In this document: piece after piece, positions 7,288 to 14,718 of the stretch
How the letters are laid out: each line of letters starts with the position of its first letter
Numbering within the stretch: position 1 is the first letter of the stretch
NCBI GenBank assembly: GCA_001483205.1
Contig: JPPB01000155.1
Coordinates: 1 to 18,169, forward strand
Source: an alpha proteobacterium 3107
GTDB taxonomy: Bacteria; Pseudomonadota; Alphaproteobacteria; Rhodobacterales; Rhodobacteraceae
DNA length: 18,169 nucleotides
Direction: 5' to 3'
The notes under the pieces: generated by a model
What the model saw: the letters and a program-made list of their open reading frames with translations, nothing else
What the model was told of the DNA's origin: nothing
Databases searched by the model: none
Translations under genes and position numbers: made by a program

Positions 7288-7647
7288 ATGATCCGCACAA
7301 TCGCCCTTCTGTCCGTCATGGTGTCCGCAGTGCCTGCCACAGCGCAGGACTGGGTGCCGATGACGGGGGATGACATCCGCGCGGCGCTGACGGATGCGAA
7401 AATCAACTATCCGGATGGCTGGCAGACCTTTCAGGCCGACGGGCGCACCCTTTATGCGGTTGGCGGCGAAAGCTGGGGCCGCTGGCGGGTGACAGAGGAC
7501 AAATATTGCTCGCAATGGCCGCCGTCGCAGCATTGGGAGTGCTTTGATATGGAGCGCGGGCCGGGCAGAGGGGTGCGGTTTGTCTCATCGGGGGGCGAGC
7601 TCTATGAGGGCGTTTTCCCGGAAGAGCCGGGGGAGCCGCAGGAATAG
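7288..7647 (+). CDS. small secreted protein of unknown function
   Basis: The 119-residue product begins with a Sec signal peptide: MIRT, a hydrophobic core ALLSVMVSAV, and a cleavage site after ATA at residue 19. The mature part has a conserved look, with DDIRAALT, INYPDGWQTFQADGRTLY, SWGRWRV and YCSQWPPSQHWECF. The two cysteines at 74 and 85 could form a disulfide in the periplasm. Aromatic spacing around a Gly-Arg-Trp strand suggests a small beta-fold, as in DUF995-like periplasmic proteins, but I do not recognise the family. The start is fixed by GGGGAG at 7275-7280 with a 7-nt spacer to the ATG. The acidic Pro-rich tail EEPGEPQE is probably disordered. Confidence 0.85.
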   Translation: MIRTIALLSVMVSAVPATAQDWVPMTGDDIRAALTDAKINYPDGWQTFQADGRTLYAVGGESWGRWRVTEDKYCSQWPPSQHWECFDMERGPGRGVRFVSSGGELYEGVFPEEPGEPQE

Positions 7648-7775
7648 GGCCTTTCTCCCCCTTCCCGGTTGACCCCGCCCACCGGTGCCCTAAGAATGGC
7701 CCGCGAATAGTCTCTGCGGTGCGCTCCTTCGGCGGGATCGGACGCACGGGACCGGCCAAGGAACGGAACAGAAAT

Positions 7776-8939
7776 ATGCCCATCAGGAACCGCTTTGCAG
7801 AGCTGCATTCCGAAATCACCGGCTGGCGACGCCACCTGCATGAAAACCCCGAACTGTTGTTCGATACGGTCAGGACCGCCGCCTTTGTCGAGGCGCGCCT
7901 GAAAGAATTTGGGTGCGACGAAGTGGTGACCGGGCTTGGGCGCACCGGCATTGTCGGGGTGATCCGGGGCCGCCGCGACAGCTCCGGCAGGGTTGTGGGA
8001 CTGCGCGCCGATATGGATGCGCTGCCGATCAATGAGGCAACGGGCCTCGGCTATGCCTCGAAAACGCCGGGCCGGATGCACGCCTGCGGCCATGACGGTC
8101 ATACGGCGATGCTGTTGGGGGCGGCAAGATACCTGGCAGAGACCCGGAATTTCGACGGCACATGCGTTGTCATCTTTCAGCCGGCAGAGGAAGGCGGCGG
8201 CGGCGGCAAGGTGATGTGCGATGACGGGCTGATGGAGCGGTTCGGCATCCGCGAGGTCTATGGGATGCACAACTGGCCGGGTCATCCCGCCGGGTCTTTC
8301 GCCATCCGTCCGGGGCCGTTCTTTGCCGCCGCGGACCAGTTCGACATCAGGGTCGAGGGGCGCGGGGGCCATGCCGCCAAACCGCATCTGGCGATTGATA
8401 CGACGGTTGTTGCCAGCCATATCGTCATCGCCCTGCAAGCCATCGTCAGCCGGAATGTGGACCCGGTGGAACAGGCCGTCGTCTCGGTGACCTCGTTCGA
8501 GACCGAATCGAAGACCCATAATGTGATCCCGCAGAAGGTCAGGCTGCGCGGCACCGTGCGCACCCTTGATGCCGGTTTGCGGGATTTCGTCGAGGAACGG
8601 CTGAAGGCGACGGTTCGCTCAGTCGCCGCCGCTTTCGGGGCAGAGGCGCGTATTGACTATGAGCGCGGCTATCCGGTGATGGTGAATGCCGAGGCCGAGA
8701 CGGATTATGCCGCCGCCGCGGCGCGGGCCGTTGGCGGGCGGTGCGAAGACGCGCCGCTGGTGATGGGCGGTGAGGATTTCGCTTATATGCTGAATGAGCG
8801 TCCGGGGGCGTATATTCTGGTTGGCAACGGCGATACGGCGATGGTGCATCACCCGGAATATGATTTCAATGATGAGGTCATTCCCGCCGGGTGCAGTTGG
8901 TGGGCCGAGATTGCCGAGACCCGGATGCCGGTGGGGTAA
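7776..8939 (+). CDS. M20-family metal-dependent amidohydrolase (hippurate hydrolase-like)
   Basis: This cytosolic peptidase-like enzyme hydrolyses N-acyl amino acids or related amides using two metal ions. The 387-residue product has the M20D hallmarks in order: RRHLHENPEL (18-27), GLRADMDALP (75-84), HACGHDGHTAMLLGAA (102-117, ligands C104 and H106), FQPAEEGGGGG (134-144, E138/E139), MHNWPG (164-169, H165), dimerisation-domain GRGGHAAKPH (195-204), and near the end MGGEDFAYML and HHPEYDFND. The Cys ligand places it with the hippuricase/IAA-amino-acid hydrolase/AbgB branch. The actual substrate cannot be deduced. The start at 7776 gives the usual short N-terminus; the open frame to 7719 lacks similarity. 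It is followed by repeat copy B. Confidence 0.92.
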   Translation: MPIRNRFAELHSEITGWRRHLHENPELLFDTVRTAAFVEARLKEFGCDEVVTGLGRTGIVGVIRGRRDSSGRVVGLRADMDALPINEATGLGYASKTPGRMHACGHDGHTAMLLGAARYLAETRNFDGTCVVIFQPAEEGGGGGKVMCDDGLMERFGIREVYGMHNWPGHPAGSFAIRPGPFFAAADQFDIRVEGRGGHAAKPHLAIDTTVVASHIVIALQAIVSRNVDPVEQAVVSVTSFETESKTHNVIPQKVRLRGTVRTLDAGLRDFVEERLKATVRSVAAAFGAEARIDYERGYPVMVNAEAETDYAAAAARAVGGRCEDAPLVMGGEDFAYMLNERPGAYILVGNGDTAMVHHPEYDFNDEVIPAGCSWWAEIAETRMPVG

Positions 8940-8987
8940 GGGGGGCGATTGCGGGCGATACCTGCGCCATATTCCAACAGGCTCAAT

Positions 8988-9196
8988 GACCTCTGCATGG
9001 TGGCGCAGCCGGGCAGCCGCCTGCCTGGGCGGGCGCTTTTCGCGACAGTTCATATTGGCGATGGTATTTCCATAAAATTCATACGCTGCAAAGGGTTGAG
9101 ACGTTAAAAGCGCCTGCCGGGGGGCAGGCAGGCGCTGCTTGGGCAGCAAGCGCCGGGCGGACGGTTTGGCCACTGGCACGCTATTATGCAGAGATC
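8988..9196 (+). mobile_element. GACCTCTGCAT-family MITE-like element, copy B (209 bp, nested palindrome)
   Basis: The terminal inverted repeats extend to 16 bp when flanks are included: TCAATGACCTCTGCAT at 8983-8998 against TCAATGATCTCTGCAT read inward from 9201, 15 of 16 matching. The left arm matches copy A. The right arm holds the GGCGCTGC-TTGG-GCAGC hairpin and GCCGGGCGGACGGTTTGGCCAC. Between the arms, GCGCTTTT (9033-9040) and AAAAGCGC (9106-9113) bound a 65-bp AT-richer core absent from copy A. No ORF fits inside. It lies between the convergent stops of the M20 gene and the minus-strand small gene. Confidence 0.75.
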
Positions 9197-9235
9197 ATTG
9201 AAAAGACGATCCGGCAACGGGAAAGCCGGGATTGA

Positions 9236-9463
9236 TCAGGGCGAGGGCGGAAGGGTAATCAGCAATCCCAGAATGGTCGTCGCAACGCCGACTGTGCTGA
9301 TCACCACGCCAACCACCGTAAGAAGCAACCAGATGTCCCGCCGCGCCATATATGCCCGAAGCCTCTCGAGGGCACCTTCGTATCTGGCCTGATTCGTGTT
9401 CATCTGTTCATCCATGACCGACAGTTGCCGATGCAGCTCATAGTTGTCCGGCGCTGCTGTCAT
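9236..9463 (-). CDS. 75-residue coiled-coil/single-pass membrane protein
   Basis: Residues 1-40 are polar and helical (HRQLSVMDEQMNTNQARYEG, ALERLRAYMAR), compatible with a short coiled coil. Residues about 45-70 form one hydrophobic helix (WLLLTVVGVVISTVGVATTI), and the protein ends LPPSP. It therefore probably sits in the inner membrane with a helical cytoplasmic domain. The ATG at 9463 follows a purine-rich GAGAGGAAAG ribosome site. A near-consensus promoter overlapped by an inverted repeat lies just upstream (9494-9529), strong support that the gene is real. I do not recognise a family; similar topology occurs in small phage-like and stress membrane proteins. Its 3' end is 40 bp from repeat copy B. 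Confidence 0.75.
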   Translation of the reverse strand: MTAAPDNYELHRQLSVMDEQMNTNQARYEGALERLRAYMARRDIWLLLTVVGVVISTVGVATTILGLLITLPPSP

Positions 9464-9493
9464 GGCCTTTCTTTCCTCTCTCCGGGCAGCGCC

Positions 9494-9523
9494 AGTATAG
9501 GTGTTGATGCGCCGTCATGTCAA
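9494..9523 (-). promoter_or_regulatory. near-consensus sigma70 promoter for the 75-residue membrane protein
   Basis: Read on the minus strand, TTGACA (9523-9518, perfect) and TATACT (9499-9494, one mismatch) are separated by 18 bp. Transcription would start near 9487, giving a leader of about 24 nt. It is the best promoter in the window and lies immediately after the moaA stop. Confidence 0.75.
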
Positions 9524-9529
9524 CGCCTA
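9498..9529. promoter_or_regulatory. operator-like inverted repeat over the promoter at 9494-9523
   Basis: TAGGTGTTGA (9498-9507) and TCAACGCCTA (9520-9529) form a 10-bp inverted repeat with one mismatch and a 12-bp spacer. One arm covers the -35 box and the other touches the -10 box, the layout of a repressor site. It also overlaps the moaA stop codon at 9527, so a transcript hairpin at the moaA 3' end is the alternative. No U-tract follows. Confidence 0.5.
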
Positions 9530-10537
9530 CCCCCCCGTGTGGCTCATGTGACGGCTGACCCGCCCGGCCACACCCCGGCGGGAATAGTCGAAATCATGGC
9601 CCCTGGGCTTCAGGCCAATCGCCGCGCGGATGGCGGCCACCAGCGGCGCGTCGGTCTCGGGGTTGTCCCGCAGGGCCGGGCGCAGGTCCGCCTTCCCCTC
9701 CTGCCCCAGACAGGTGTAAATCTCTCCGGTGCAGGTCACCCGCACCCGGTTGCAGCCCTCGCAGAACGTATGAGACAAGGGCGTGATCAGGCCAACCTTC
9801 TGGCCGCTTTCCTCCAGCCGCACATAGCGGGCCGGGCCGCCGCTCCGCTCTGCCAGATCGGTGACGGTATAGCGCCCCTCAAGCCGGGCGCGCAGATCGC
9901 CAAGCGACCAATACTGATCCAGCCGGGCCTCATTGCCGATGTCCCCCATCGGCATGACCTCGATGAAGGTCAGGTCCATGTCGCGGCCCGCGCACCACTC
10001 GGTCAGGGCGAACAGCTCATCCTCATTAACGCCCCTTAGCGCGACGGTGTTGATCTTGACCCGCAACCCGGCGGTCTGTGCCGCATCAATCCCGGCCAGA
10101 ACCTGCTTCAGCCGCCCCCACCGGGTGATACGGGCGAATTTCTCCGCATCCAGCGTGTCGAGCGACACATTCACCCGGCGCACCCCGGCGTCAAACAGCG
10201 GCTGCGCAAAACGATGCAGTTGCGAGCCGTTGGTGGTCAGCGTCAGTTCATCCAGCGCGCCCGCGTGCAGATGCCGGGACATCGCCCCGAAAAACCCCAT
10301 GAGGCCCCGCCGCACCAGCGGCTCGCCGCCGGTGATCCGCAGTTTGCGCACCCCGAGCCGGATGAAGACCGAACACAGGCGGTCGAGTTCCTCCAGCGTC
10401 AGCAGCTCTTTCTTCGGCAGAAAGGTCATGTTTTCCGACATGCAGTAGACGCAGCGGAAATCGCACCGGTCGGTGACAGAGACGCGCAGGTAAGTGATGG
10501 CGCGGCGAAAGGGGTCAATGAGGGGCGGCGTCTGCAT
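9527..10537 (-). CDS. moaA: GTP 3',8-cyclase (molybdenum cofactor biosynthesis)
   Basis: This radical-SAM enzyme converts GTP to 3',8-cyclo-GTP, the first step to molybdopterin; MoaC completes it. The 336-residue product has the N-terminal cluster motif CDFRCVYC (C25, C29, C32), TGGEPLVR for SAM binding, NVSLDTL and [11 protein letters not shown] in the barrel, FIEVMPMG, and a C-terminal second cluster CEGCNRVR...TGEIYTCLG. The chain ends in the conserved double glycine (HMSHTGG) needed for catalysis. I chose ATG at 10537 because the family begins just before LIDPF.R..TYLR; an in-frame GTG at 10570 is possible. Neither start has a strong ribosome site. No other moa gene is in the window. Confidence 0.96.
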   Translation of the reverse strand: MQTPPLIDPFRRAITYLRVSVTDRCDFRCVYCMSENMTFLPKKELLTLEELDRLCSVFIRLGVRKLRITGGEPLVRRGLMGFFGAMSRHLHAGALDELTLTTNGSQLHRFAQPLFDAGVRRVNVSLDTLDAEKFARITRWGRLKQVLAGIDAAQTAGLRVKINTVALRGVNEDELFALTEWCAGRDMDLTFIEVMPMGDIGNEARLDQYWSLGDLRARLEGRYTVTDLAERSGGPARYVRLEESGQKVGLITPLSHTFCEGCNRVRVTCTGEIYTCLGQEGKADLRPALRDNPETDAPLVAAIRAAIGLKPRGHDFDYSRRGVAGRVSRHMSHTGG

Positions 10538-10599
10538 GTGCTCTAGGTAAGGGTTTGCGCCACCGCTCACAAGGCCGGAAAGCGGGGGTGGCGGGCAGA

Positions 10600-10628
10600 T
10601 TGAAATAATCCCGGATGTCTGGTTTAAC
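10600..10628 (+). promoter_or_regulatory. possible sigma70 promoter for the SNase-family gene
   Basis: TTGAAA (10600-10605) and TTTAAC (10623-10628) are 17 bp apart, matching consensus at 5 of 6 and 4 of 6 bases. A start near 10635 would exclude the upstream ATG at 10615 and fit the start at 10660. Confidence 0.4.
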
Positions 10629-10659
10629 GGCGTGTAAACAGGCGCGGGAGGGTCGGGGA

Positions 10660-11406
10660 ATGGAAGACCTGATTATCATCCTTGCCATTGCGGTGTGCCT
10701 CTCTCTGTTCGGGGGGCCGATACGGAGCGCGCCAAGGCGGAAGATCACGCGAAAAGAGGGGCCCTGGCCCACCAGACCGCAACGCAAACCATACGGGCGG
10801 CGGACAAAAAGACCACCGAACAAGGGGCCTTGGGCCACTGAACCTCCAGAGAAATCACCCAAGAGGTCGGTCAGCCGCATCACCGAGCGGGGGCCTTGGG
10901 CCACTGAACCTCCAGAGAAATCACCAACCCCCAAACCCGGCGGCATGATCATCGGTAAGGCGTATGTGACCGATGCCGACGGGCTTAAGGTGCGTGGTCA
11001 TACCATCCGGTTGGCAAGCATCGACGCGCCTGAACACGACCAGCCTGCGAAACTCAGTGACGGCAGGCGGATCAGGCACGGCGCTATGGTCAAGAGCGCG
11101 CTGATTGATAGTGTCGGCGGCAAGCATGTTCGGGTTCAGGTCGAAGGCCATGACAGATATGGCCGCGTGGTCGGCACGGCCACTTGCGATGGCAAGGATG
11201 TTGGCGAATGGCTGGTCCTGAACGGCTATGCAATCGCCATACGCGGCAACAGATACAAACCGGCAGAGGCCCGGGCGCGTCAGGAAAGACGCGGGCAATG
11301 GGGGTATGAAATCGCCTATGACCCGAGGGCGTGGCGGCAGGGCAGAAAGAAACGGCTCAAGACCGGTTATAGCGTGACACCCCCCTTCCGCCCTACTCCA
11401 CCGTGA
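10660..11406 (+). CDS. membrane-anchored SNase-family (thermonuclease-like) protein with 22-residue repeats
   Basis: The 248-residue product has an N-terminal hydrophobic helix ([16 protein letters not shown], about 4-19; signal anchor or signal peptide). An Arg/Pro-rich linker follows at 23-95, with three GPW-x-T repeats starting at 34, 56 and 78. The staphylococcal-nuclease fold (PF00565) spans about 97-220. Catalytic and Ca2+-site residues match S. aureus nuclease: D105 and D107 (VTDAD), R117 and E125 ([10 protein letters not shown]), D122 and R169 (DRYGR). So the nuclease is probably active outside or at the membrane, cleaving DNA or RNA. The start at 10660 has GGGAGGG 7 nt upstream; an earlier ATG at 10615 lacks one. 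Its last 14 bp overlap the glmS 3' end on the opposite strand. Confidence 0.88.
   Translation: MEDLIIILAIAVCLSLFGGPIRSAPRRKITRKEGPWPTRPQRKPYGRRTKRPPNKGPWATEPPEKSPKRSVSRITERGPWATEPPEKSPTPKPGGMIIGKAYVTDADGLKVRGHTIRLASIDAPEHDQPAKLSDGRRIRHGAMVKSALIDSVGGKHVRVQVEGHDRYGRVVGTATCDGKDVGEWLVLNGYAIAIRGNRYKPAEARARQERRGQWGYEIAYDPRAWRQGRKKRLKTGYSVTPPFRPTPP
10758..10925 (+). repeat. three 66-bp-period coding repeats in the SNase linker
   Basis: Units begin GGGGCC at 10758, 10824 and 10890, exactly 66 bp apart, so the frame is kept. Units two and three share a perfect 36-bp core (10824-10859 and 10890-10925) encoding [12 protein letters not shown]. The first unit is degenerate ([11 protein letters not shown]). 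The remaining 30 bp of each unit have diverged. Confidence 0.9.
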
Positions 11407-13216
11407 CCGACTTGGCCAGATTGCGGGGCTGGTCCACATCGGTGCCCTTGGCGACCGCCGCATGATAGGCCAAAAGCTGCGCCGGAACCGCATACAGCAT
11501 CGGCGTCAGCAACTCCGGCGCATCGGGCATGATGATGGTCTGCCAGACCCCTTCGCCCGCCCGCGCAGCCCCGCGCGCATCGGTGATCAGCAGCACCCTG
11601 CCGCCCCGCGCCATCACTTCCTGCATATTGGAAACCGTCTTGTCATACAGCCGGTCCGACGGGGCCATCACCACCACCGGCACCTTGCCGTCAATCAGCG
11701 ATATGGGGCCGTGTTTCAGCTCTCCCGACGCATAACCTTCGGCGTGTATATAGCTGATTTCCTTTAATTTAAGTGCTGCTTCCATGGCAATCGGATACAT
11801 CGTGCCGCGCCCCAGAAACAACACATCCTGCGCCGTGCTGAGCGCGCGGGCCGCCTGTTCAACCCCCCCGGACAGGCCCAGCGCATGGTTGACCAGCCCC
11901 GGCAGGCCCCGCAACGCGCTCAGGTGACCGGCCAGCGCCTCCGCCGACAGCGCCCCGCGCGCCCGCCCCGCATGAAGCACAAGCGCCGCCAGCGCCGTCA
12001 GTTGACAGGTGAACGCCTTGGTCGAGGCAACCCCGACCTCCACCCCGGCATGGATGGGCAGGGCAACATCGCTTTCCCGGGCAATCGAGCTCTCCGTCAC
12101 GTTGATCACGGACACCACCTGCGCCGCCCTGCCGCGACAATAGCGCAGCGCCGCCAGCGTGTCGGCGGTTTCCCCCGACTGGCTGACGAAAATCGCCAGT
12201 GTGCGCTCCGGGATCGGCGGGGCACGATAGCGGAACTCCGAGGCTATATCGACCTCCGCCGGCAGGCGCGCCAGACCCTCAAACCAGTATTTCGCCACCT
12301 GACAGGCATAAAACGCCGTGCCACAGCCGATCAGGACGATCCGGTCAATGCCGTCAAAACCGGTCAGGGTATCGGGCAGGATCAGCGCATTGCCCCCGAT
12401 GTTCACATGGCGGGCCACCGCATCGCCAAGCACCGTCGGCTGTTCGGCAATTTCCTTGGCCATGAAGTGCTTATGGCCGCCTCTTTCCGTCCGGCTGAGG
12501 TCAATGCGGACAATGCGCTCTTCCCGGCTGACCTGTTTGCCGTCGCTGTCATAAATCTCGGCGCAGTCGCGGCGGATCACCGCGCGGTCGCCTTCCTCCA
12601 GATAGGTGATCCGGTCGGTCATCGGGGCCAGCGCCAGCGCATCAGAGCCGACGAACATTTCCCCGTCCCCGCGCCCGATGGCCAGGGGTGACCCCTTGCG
12701 GGCGACGATCATAAGGTCGTCTTCGCCCTCAAACAGGAAGCACAGGGCAAACGCGCCCTCCAGTCGGGCGATGGTTCGGGCGGCGGCATCGCGGGGTGAC
12801 AGCCCCCGGCTCAGAAAATCCTGCGCCAGCAGGGCGACGGTTTCGGTGTCGGTCTCGGTCTCAAACGCAATGCCTTTCGCGGAAAGCTCCTCGCGCAGGG
12901 TGCTGAAATTCTCGATAATGCCGTTGTGAACCACCGCCACCTGTCCGGCGCGGTGCGGATGGGCGTTCGCCACCGTCGGCGCGCCATGGGTGGCCCAGCG
13001 GGTATGACCAATGCCCGCCTTGCCCGCCAGCGGCTGATGGACCAGCAGATCAGACAGGTTCGCCAGTTTGCCCACCGCGCGGCGGCGGTCGAGAATGCCG
13101 TCGGAAACCGTGGCGATCCCGGCGCTGTCATAGCCGCGATATTCGAGCCGCCTGAGCGCCTCGACGAGTGTCGGCGCGACCTCGTGACGGCCCAGAATGC
13201 CGATGATGCCGCACAT
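11393..13216 (-). CDS. glmS: glutamine--fructose-6-phosphate aminotransferase (isomerising)
   Basis: This cytosolic enzyme makes glucosamine-6-phosphate from fructose-6-phosphate and glutamine, the first committed step to UDP-GlcNAc for peptidoglycan and lipid A. The 607-residue length is normal. It begins MCGIIGILG, giving the N-terminal nucleophile Cys after Met removal. The glutaminase domain (to about 240) shows LRRLEYRGYDSAG, TRWATHG and HNGIIEN. Two SIS domains follow, with SQSGETADT, STKAFTCQ and KEISYIHAEGYASGELKHGP, ending [15 protein letters not shown]. The start overlaps the glmU stop by one base (TGATG), so translation is probably coupled. No glmS ribozyme is expected or seen. Its 3' end overlaps the SNase gene by 14 bp. 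Confidence 0.98.
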   Translation of the reverse strand: MCGIIGILGRHEVAPTLVEALRRLEYRGYDSAGIATVSDGILDRRRAVGKLANLSDLLVHQPLAGKAGIGHTRWATHGAPTVANAHPHRAGQVAVVHNGIIENFSTLREELSAKGIAFETETDTETVALLAQDFLSRGLSPRDAAARTIARLEGAFALCFLFEGEDDLMIVARKGSPLAIGRGDGEMFVGSDALALAPMTDRITYLEEGDRAVIRRDCAEIYDSDGKQVSREERIVRIDLSRTERGGHKHFMAKEIAEQPTVLGDAVARHVNIGGNALILPDTLTGFDGIDRIVLIGCGTAFYACQVAKYWFEGLARLPAEVDIASEFRYRAPPIPERTLAIFVSQSGETADTLAALRYCRGRAAQVVSVINVTESSIARESDVALPIHAGVEVGVASTKAFTCQLTALAALVLHAGRARGALSAEALAGHLSALRGLPGLVNHALGLSGGVEQAARALSTAQDVLFLGRGTMYPIAMEAALKLKEISYIHAEGYASGELKHGPISLIDGKVPVVVMAPSDRLYDKTVSNMQEVMARGGRVLLITDARGAARAGEGVWQTIIMPDAPELLTPMLYAVPAQLLAYHAAVAKGTDVDQPRNLAKSVTVE

Positions 13217-14586
13217 CAGGCGCGCCCCCCGGTGCCGGATTTGCCGGATTTGCCGGATTTACCGCCCGCCGCCAGCCATTGCAGCAGTTTTCGCGCCAGC
13301 CCCGGTTTGTTTTCCTGCCGGGCGCGCCCGATGGCCAGCGCGCCCTCGGGCACATCGCGGGTAATCACGGAACCGCTGGCGGTCATCGCCCCCTCGCCCA
13401 CCTTCACCGGGGCAACCAGCATGGTGTCAGAGCCGATAAAGGCGCGCGCCCCAACCTCGGTGTGGTGTTTCGCCACCCCGTCATAATTGCAGGTGACGGT
13501 GCCCGCGCCGATATTCGCCGCCACACCGATGCGGGCGTCGCCGATATAGGACAGATGGTTGACCTTTGCGCCCTCGGCCAGGGCCGCGTTTTTGATCTCG
13601 ACGAAATTGCCGACTTTGGCGGCGGCGGCAATCTGTGTTCCGGGGCGCAACCGCGCGTAAGGCCCGATGACCGCCCCGCCCGCCACGTGACAGCCCTCAA
13701 GATGGGAAAAGGCGCGGATGGTTGCGCCGCTGTCCACCGTGACGCCGGGGCCGAAGACCACATGCGGCTCGATGACCGTATCGCGGGCAAGGCACGTGTC
13801 GCGGGCGAAGGTGACGGTTTCCGGCGCAATCAGCGTCACGCCGTTTTGCAGGGCGTCCGTGCGCAGACGGGTTTGCAGCTTGCCCTCAGCCCGCGCCAGT
13901 TCAGCGCGGGAGTTGACCCCCTGCACATCGGCCTCTGCACAGATGGCCGCCCCCACCGACAGGCCGCGCTGATCGGCAATGGCGGCCATATCGGTCAGGT
14001 AGCGTTCGCGCCCCGCGCCCGCCTGCACCTCGGCCAGCAGCGAAAACAGCACATCGGCACGGGCGGCGACAACGCCGGTGTTGCACAGGCGGATTTGGCG
14101 TTCCTCACCGGTCGCCTCAGCAAACTCGACAATCCGCCTGAGCCTGTCGCCCTGCATCACAAAGCGTCCGTAATGGCCCGGATCGGCGGCCTCAAACCCC
14201 ATGAACACCACATCATGGGTTTCGCGCGCGCGCAGCAGGTCACGGGTGATTTCGGGCCGGAAAAAGGGCGTGTCGGCCAGCAGGACGATCACATCGCCGG
14301 TAAAACCCGACAGCGCCCCGCGCGCCTGTTCGACCGCATGGGCGGTGCCAAGCCGCTCTGCCTGACGCACCATAATCGCGCCCGGATCACAGACATGGGC
14401 CGCCGCACCCACCTCTTCCGCCCGGTGGCCGGTAATGACGACAACCCGCTCTGCCCCGACCGGTTCCGCGCAGGCCATCGCATGGGCAAGCATCGGCACC
14501 CCGCCCAGGGGGTGCAGCGCCTTGGGAAGGCGGGAGTCCATCCTCGTGCCCTGCCCTGCGGCAAGAATGATCAGGCTGACCGGCAT
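13216..14586 (-). CDS. glmU: bifunctional GlmU: GlcN-1-P acetyltransferase / GlcNAc-1-P uridyltransferase
   Basis: GlmU performs the last two steps to UDP-GlcNAc: acetylation of glucosamine-1-phosphate (C-terminal domain) and uridylation (N-terminal domain). The 456-residue product starts MPVSLIILAAGQGTRMDSRLP, the pyrophosphorylase signature with Arg and Lys (LPKALH). The left-handed beta-helix from about 250 shows repeated hexapeptides, RPGTQIAAAAKVGNFVEIKN, KVNHLSYIGDA, GAGTVTCNYDG and acetyl-CoA-site segments to ARQENKPG. The tail GGKSGKSGKSGTGGRA is low-complexity and encoded by a 9-bp tandem repeat. It is the first gene of the glmU-glmS unit; the 132-bp divergent gap to gph must hold its promoter, but none is clear. 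Confidence 0.97.
   Translation of the reverse strand: MPVSLIILAAGQGTRMDSRLPKALHPLGGVPMLAHAMACAEPVGAERVVVITGHRAEEVGAAAHVCDPGAIMVRQAERLGTAHAVEQARGALSGFTGDVIVLLADTPFFRPEITRDLLRARETHDVVFMGFEAADPGHYGRFVMQGDRLRRIVEFAEATGEERQIRLCNTGVVAARADVLFSLLAEVQAGAGRERYLTDMAAIADQRGLSVGAAICAEADVQGVNSRAELARAEGKLQTRLRTDALQNGVTLIAPETVTFARDTCLARDTVIEPHVVFGPGVTVDSGATIRAFSHLEGCHVAGGAVIGPYARLRPGTQIAAAAKVGNFVEIKNAALAEGAKVNHLSYIGDARIGVAANIGAGTVTCNYDGVAKHHTEVGARAFIGSDTMLVAPVKVGEGAMTASGSVITRDVPEGALAIGRARQENKPGLARKLLQWLAAGGKSGKSGKSGTGGRA
13234..13260 (+). repeat. 9-bp tandem repeat, three copies, in the glmU 3' end
   Basis: GCCGGATTT is repeated three times perfectly, encoding Lys-Ser-Gly units on the minus strand. Slippage would change the tail by whole codons without disturbing the frame or the glmS overlap. 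Confidence 0.9.
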
Positions 14587-14651
14587 GGAACACCCTTTTG
14601 CGAAACCTCTGGCGGTGCTGTTTTATCCGTCCGGCGCGCGCCCGCAAGGGG

Positions 14652-14671
14652 CAGGCTCTTCAAAAAGCCTG
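14652..14671. promoter_or_regulatory. inverted repeat in the glmU/gph divergent spacer
   Basis: CAGGCT (14652-14657) and AGCCTG (14666-14671) are perfect 6-bp arms with an 8-bp CTTCAAAA spacer. It is the only symmetric site found in the 132-bp divergent region. It may be an operator, but such short arms can arise by chance. Confidence 0.25.
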
Positions 14672-14718
14672 ACAATCGGTTACATGGGTGTGCGGGATTT
14701 TGCCGAGAGGAGTTTGCA

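Noticed and set aside
10824..10925. Two identical 36-bp repeats spaced by 30 bp, resembling a minimal CRISPR
   Set aside because: They are in frame inside the SNase-family gene, the period is exactly 22 codons with a degenerate third unit upstream, and there are no cas genes or leader.
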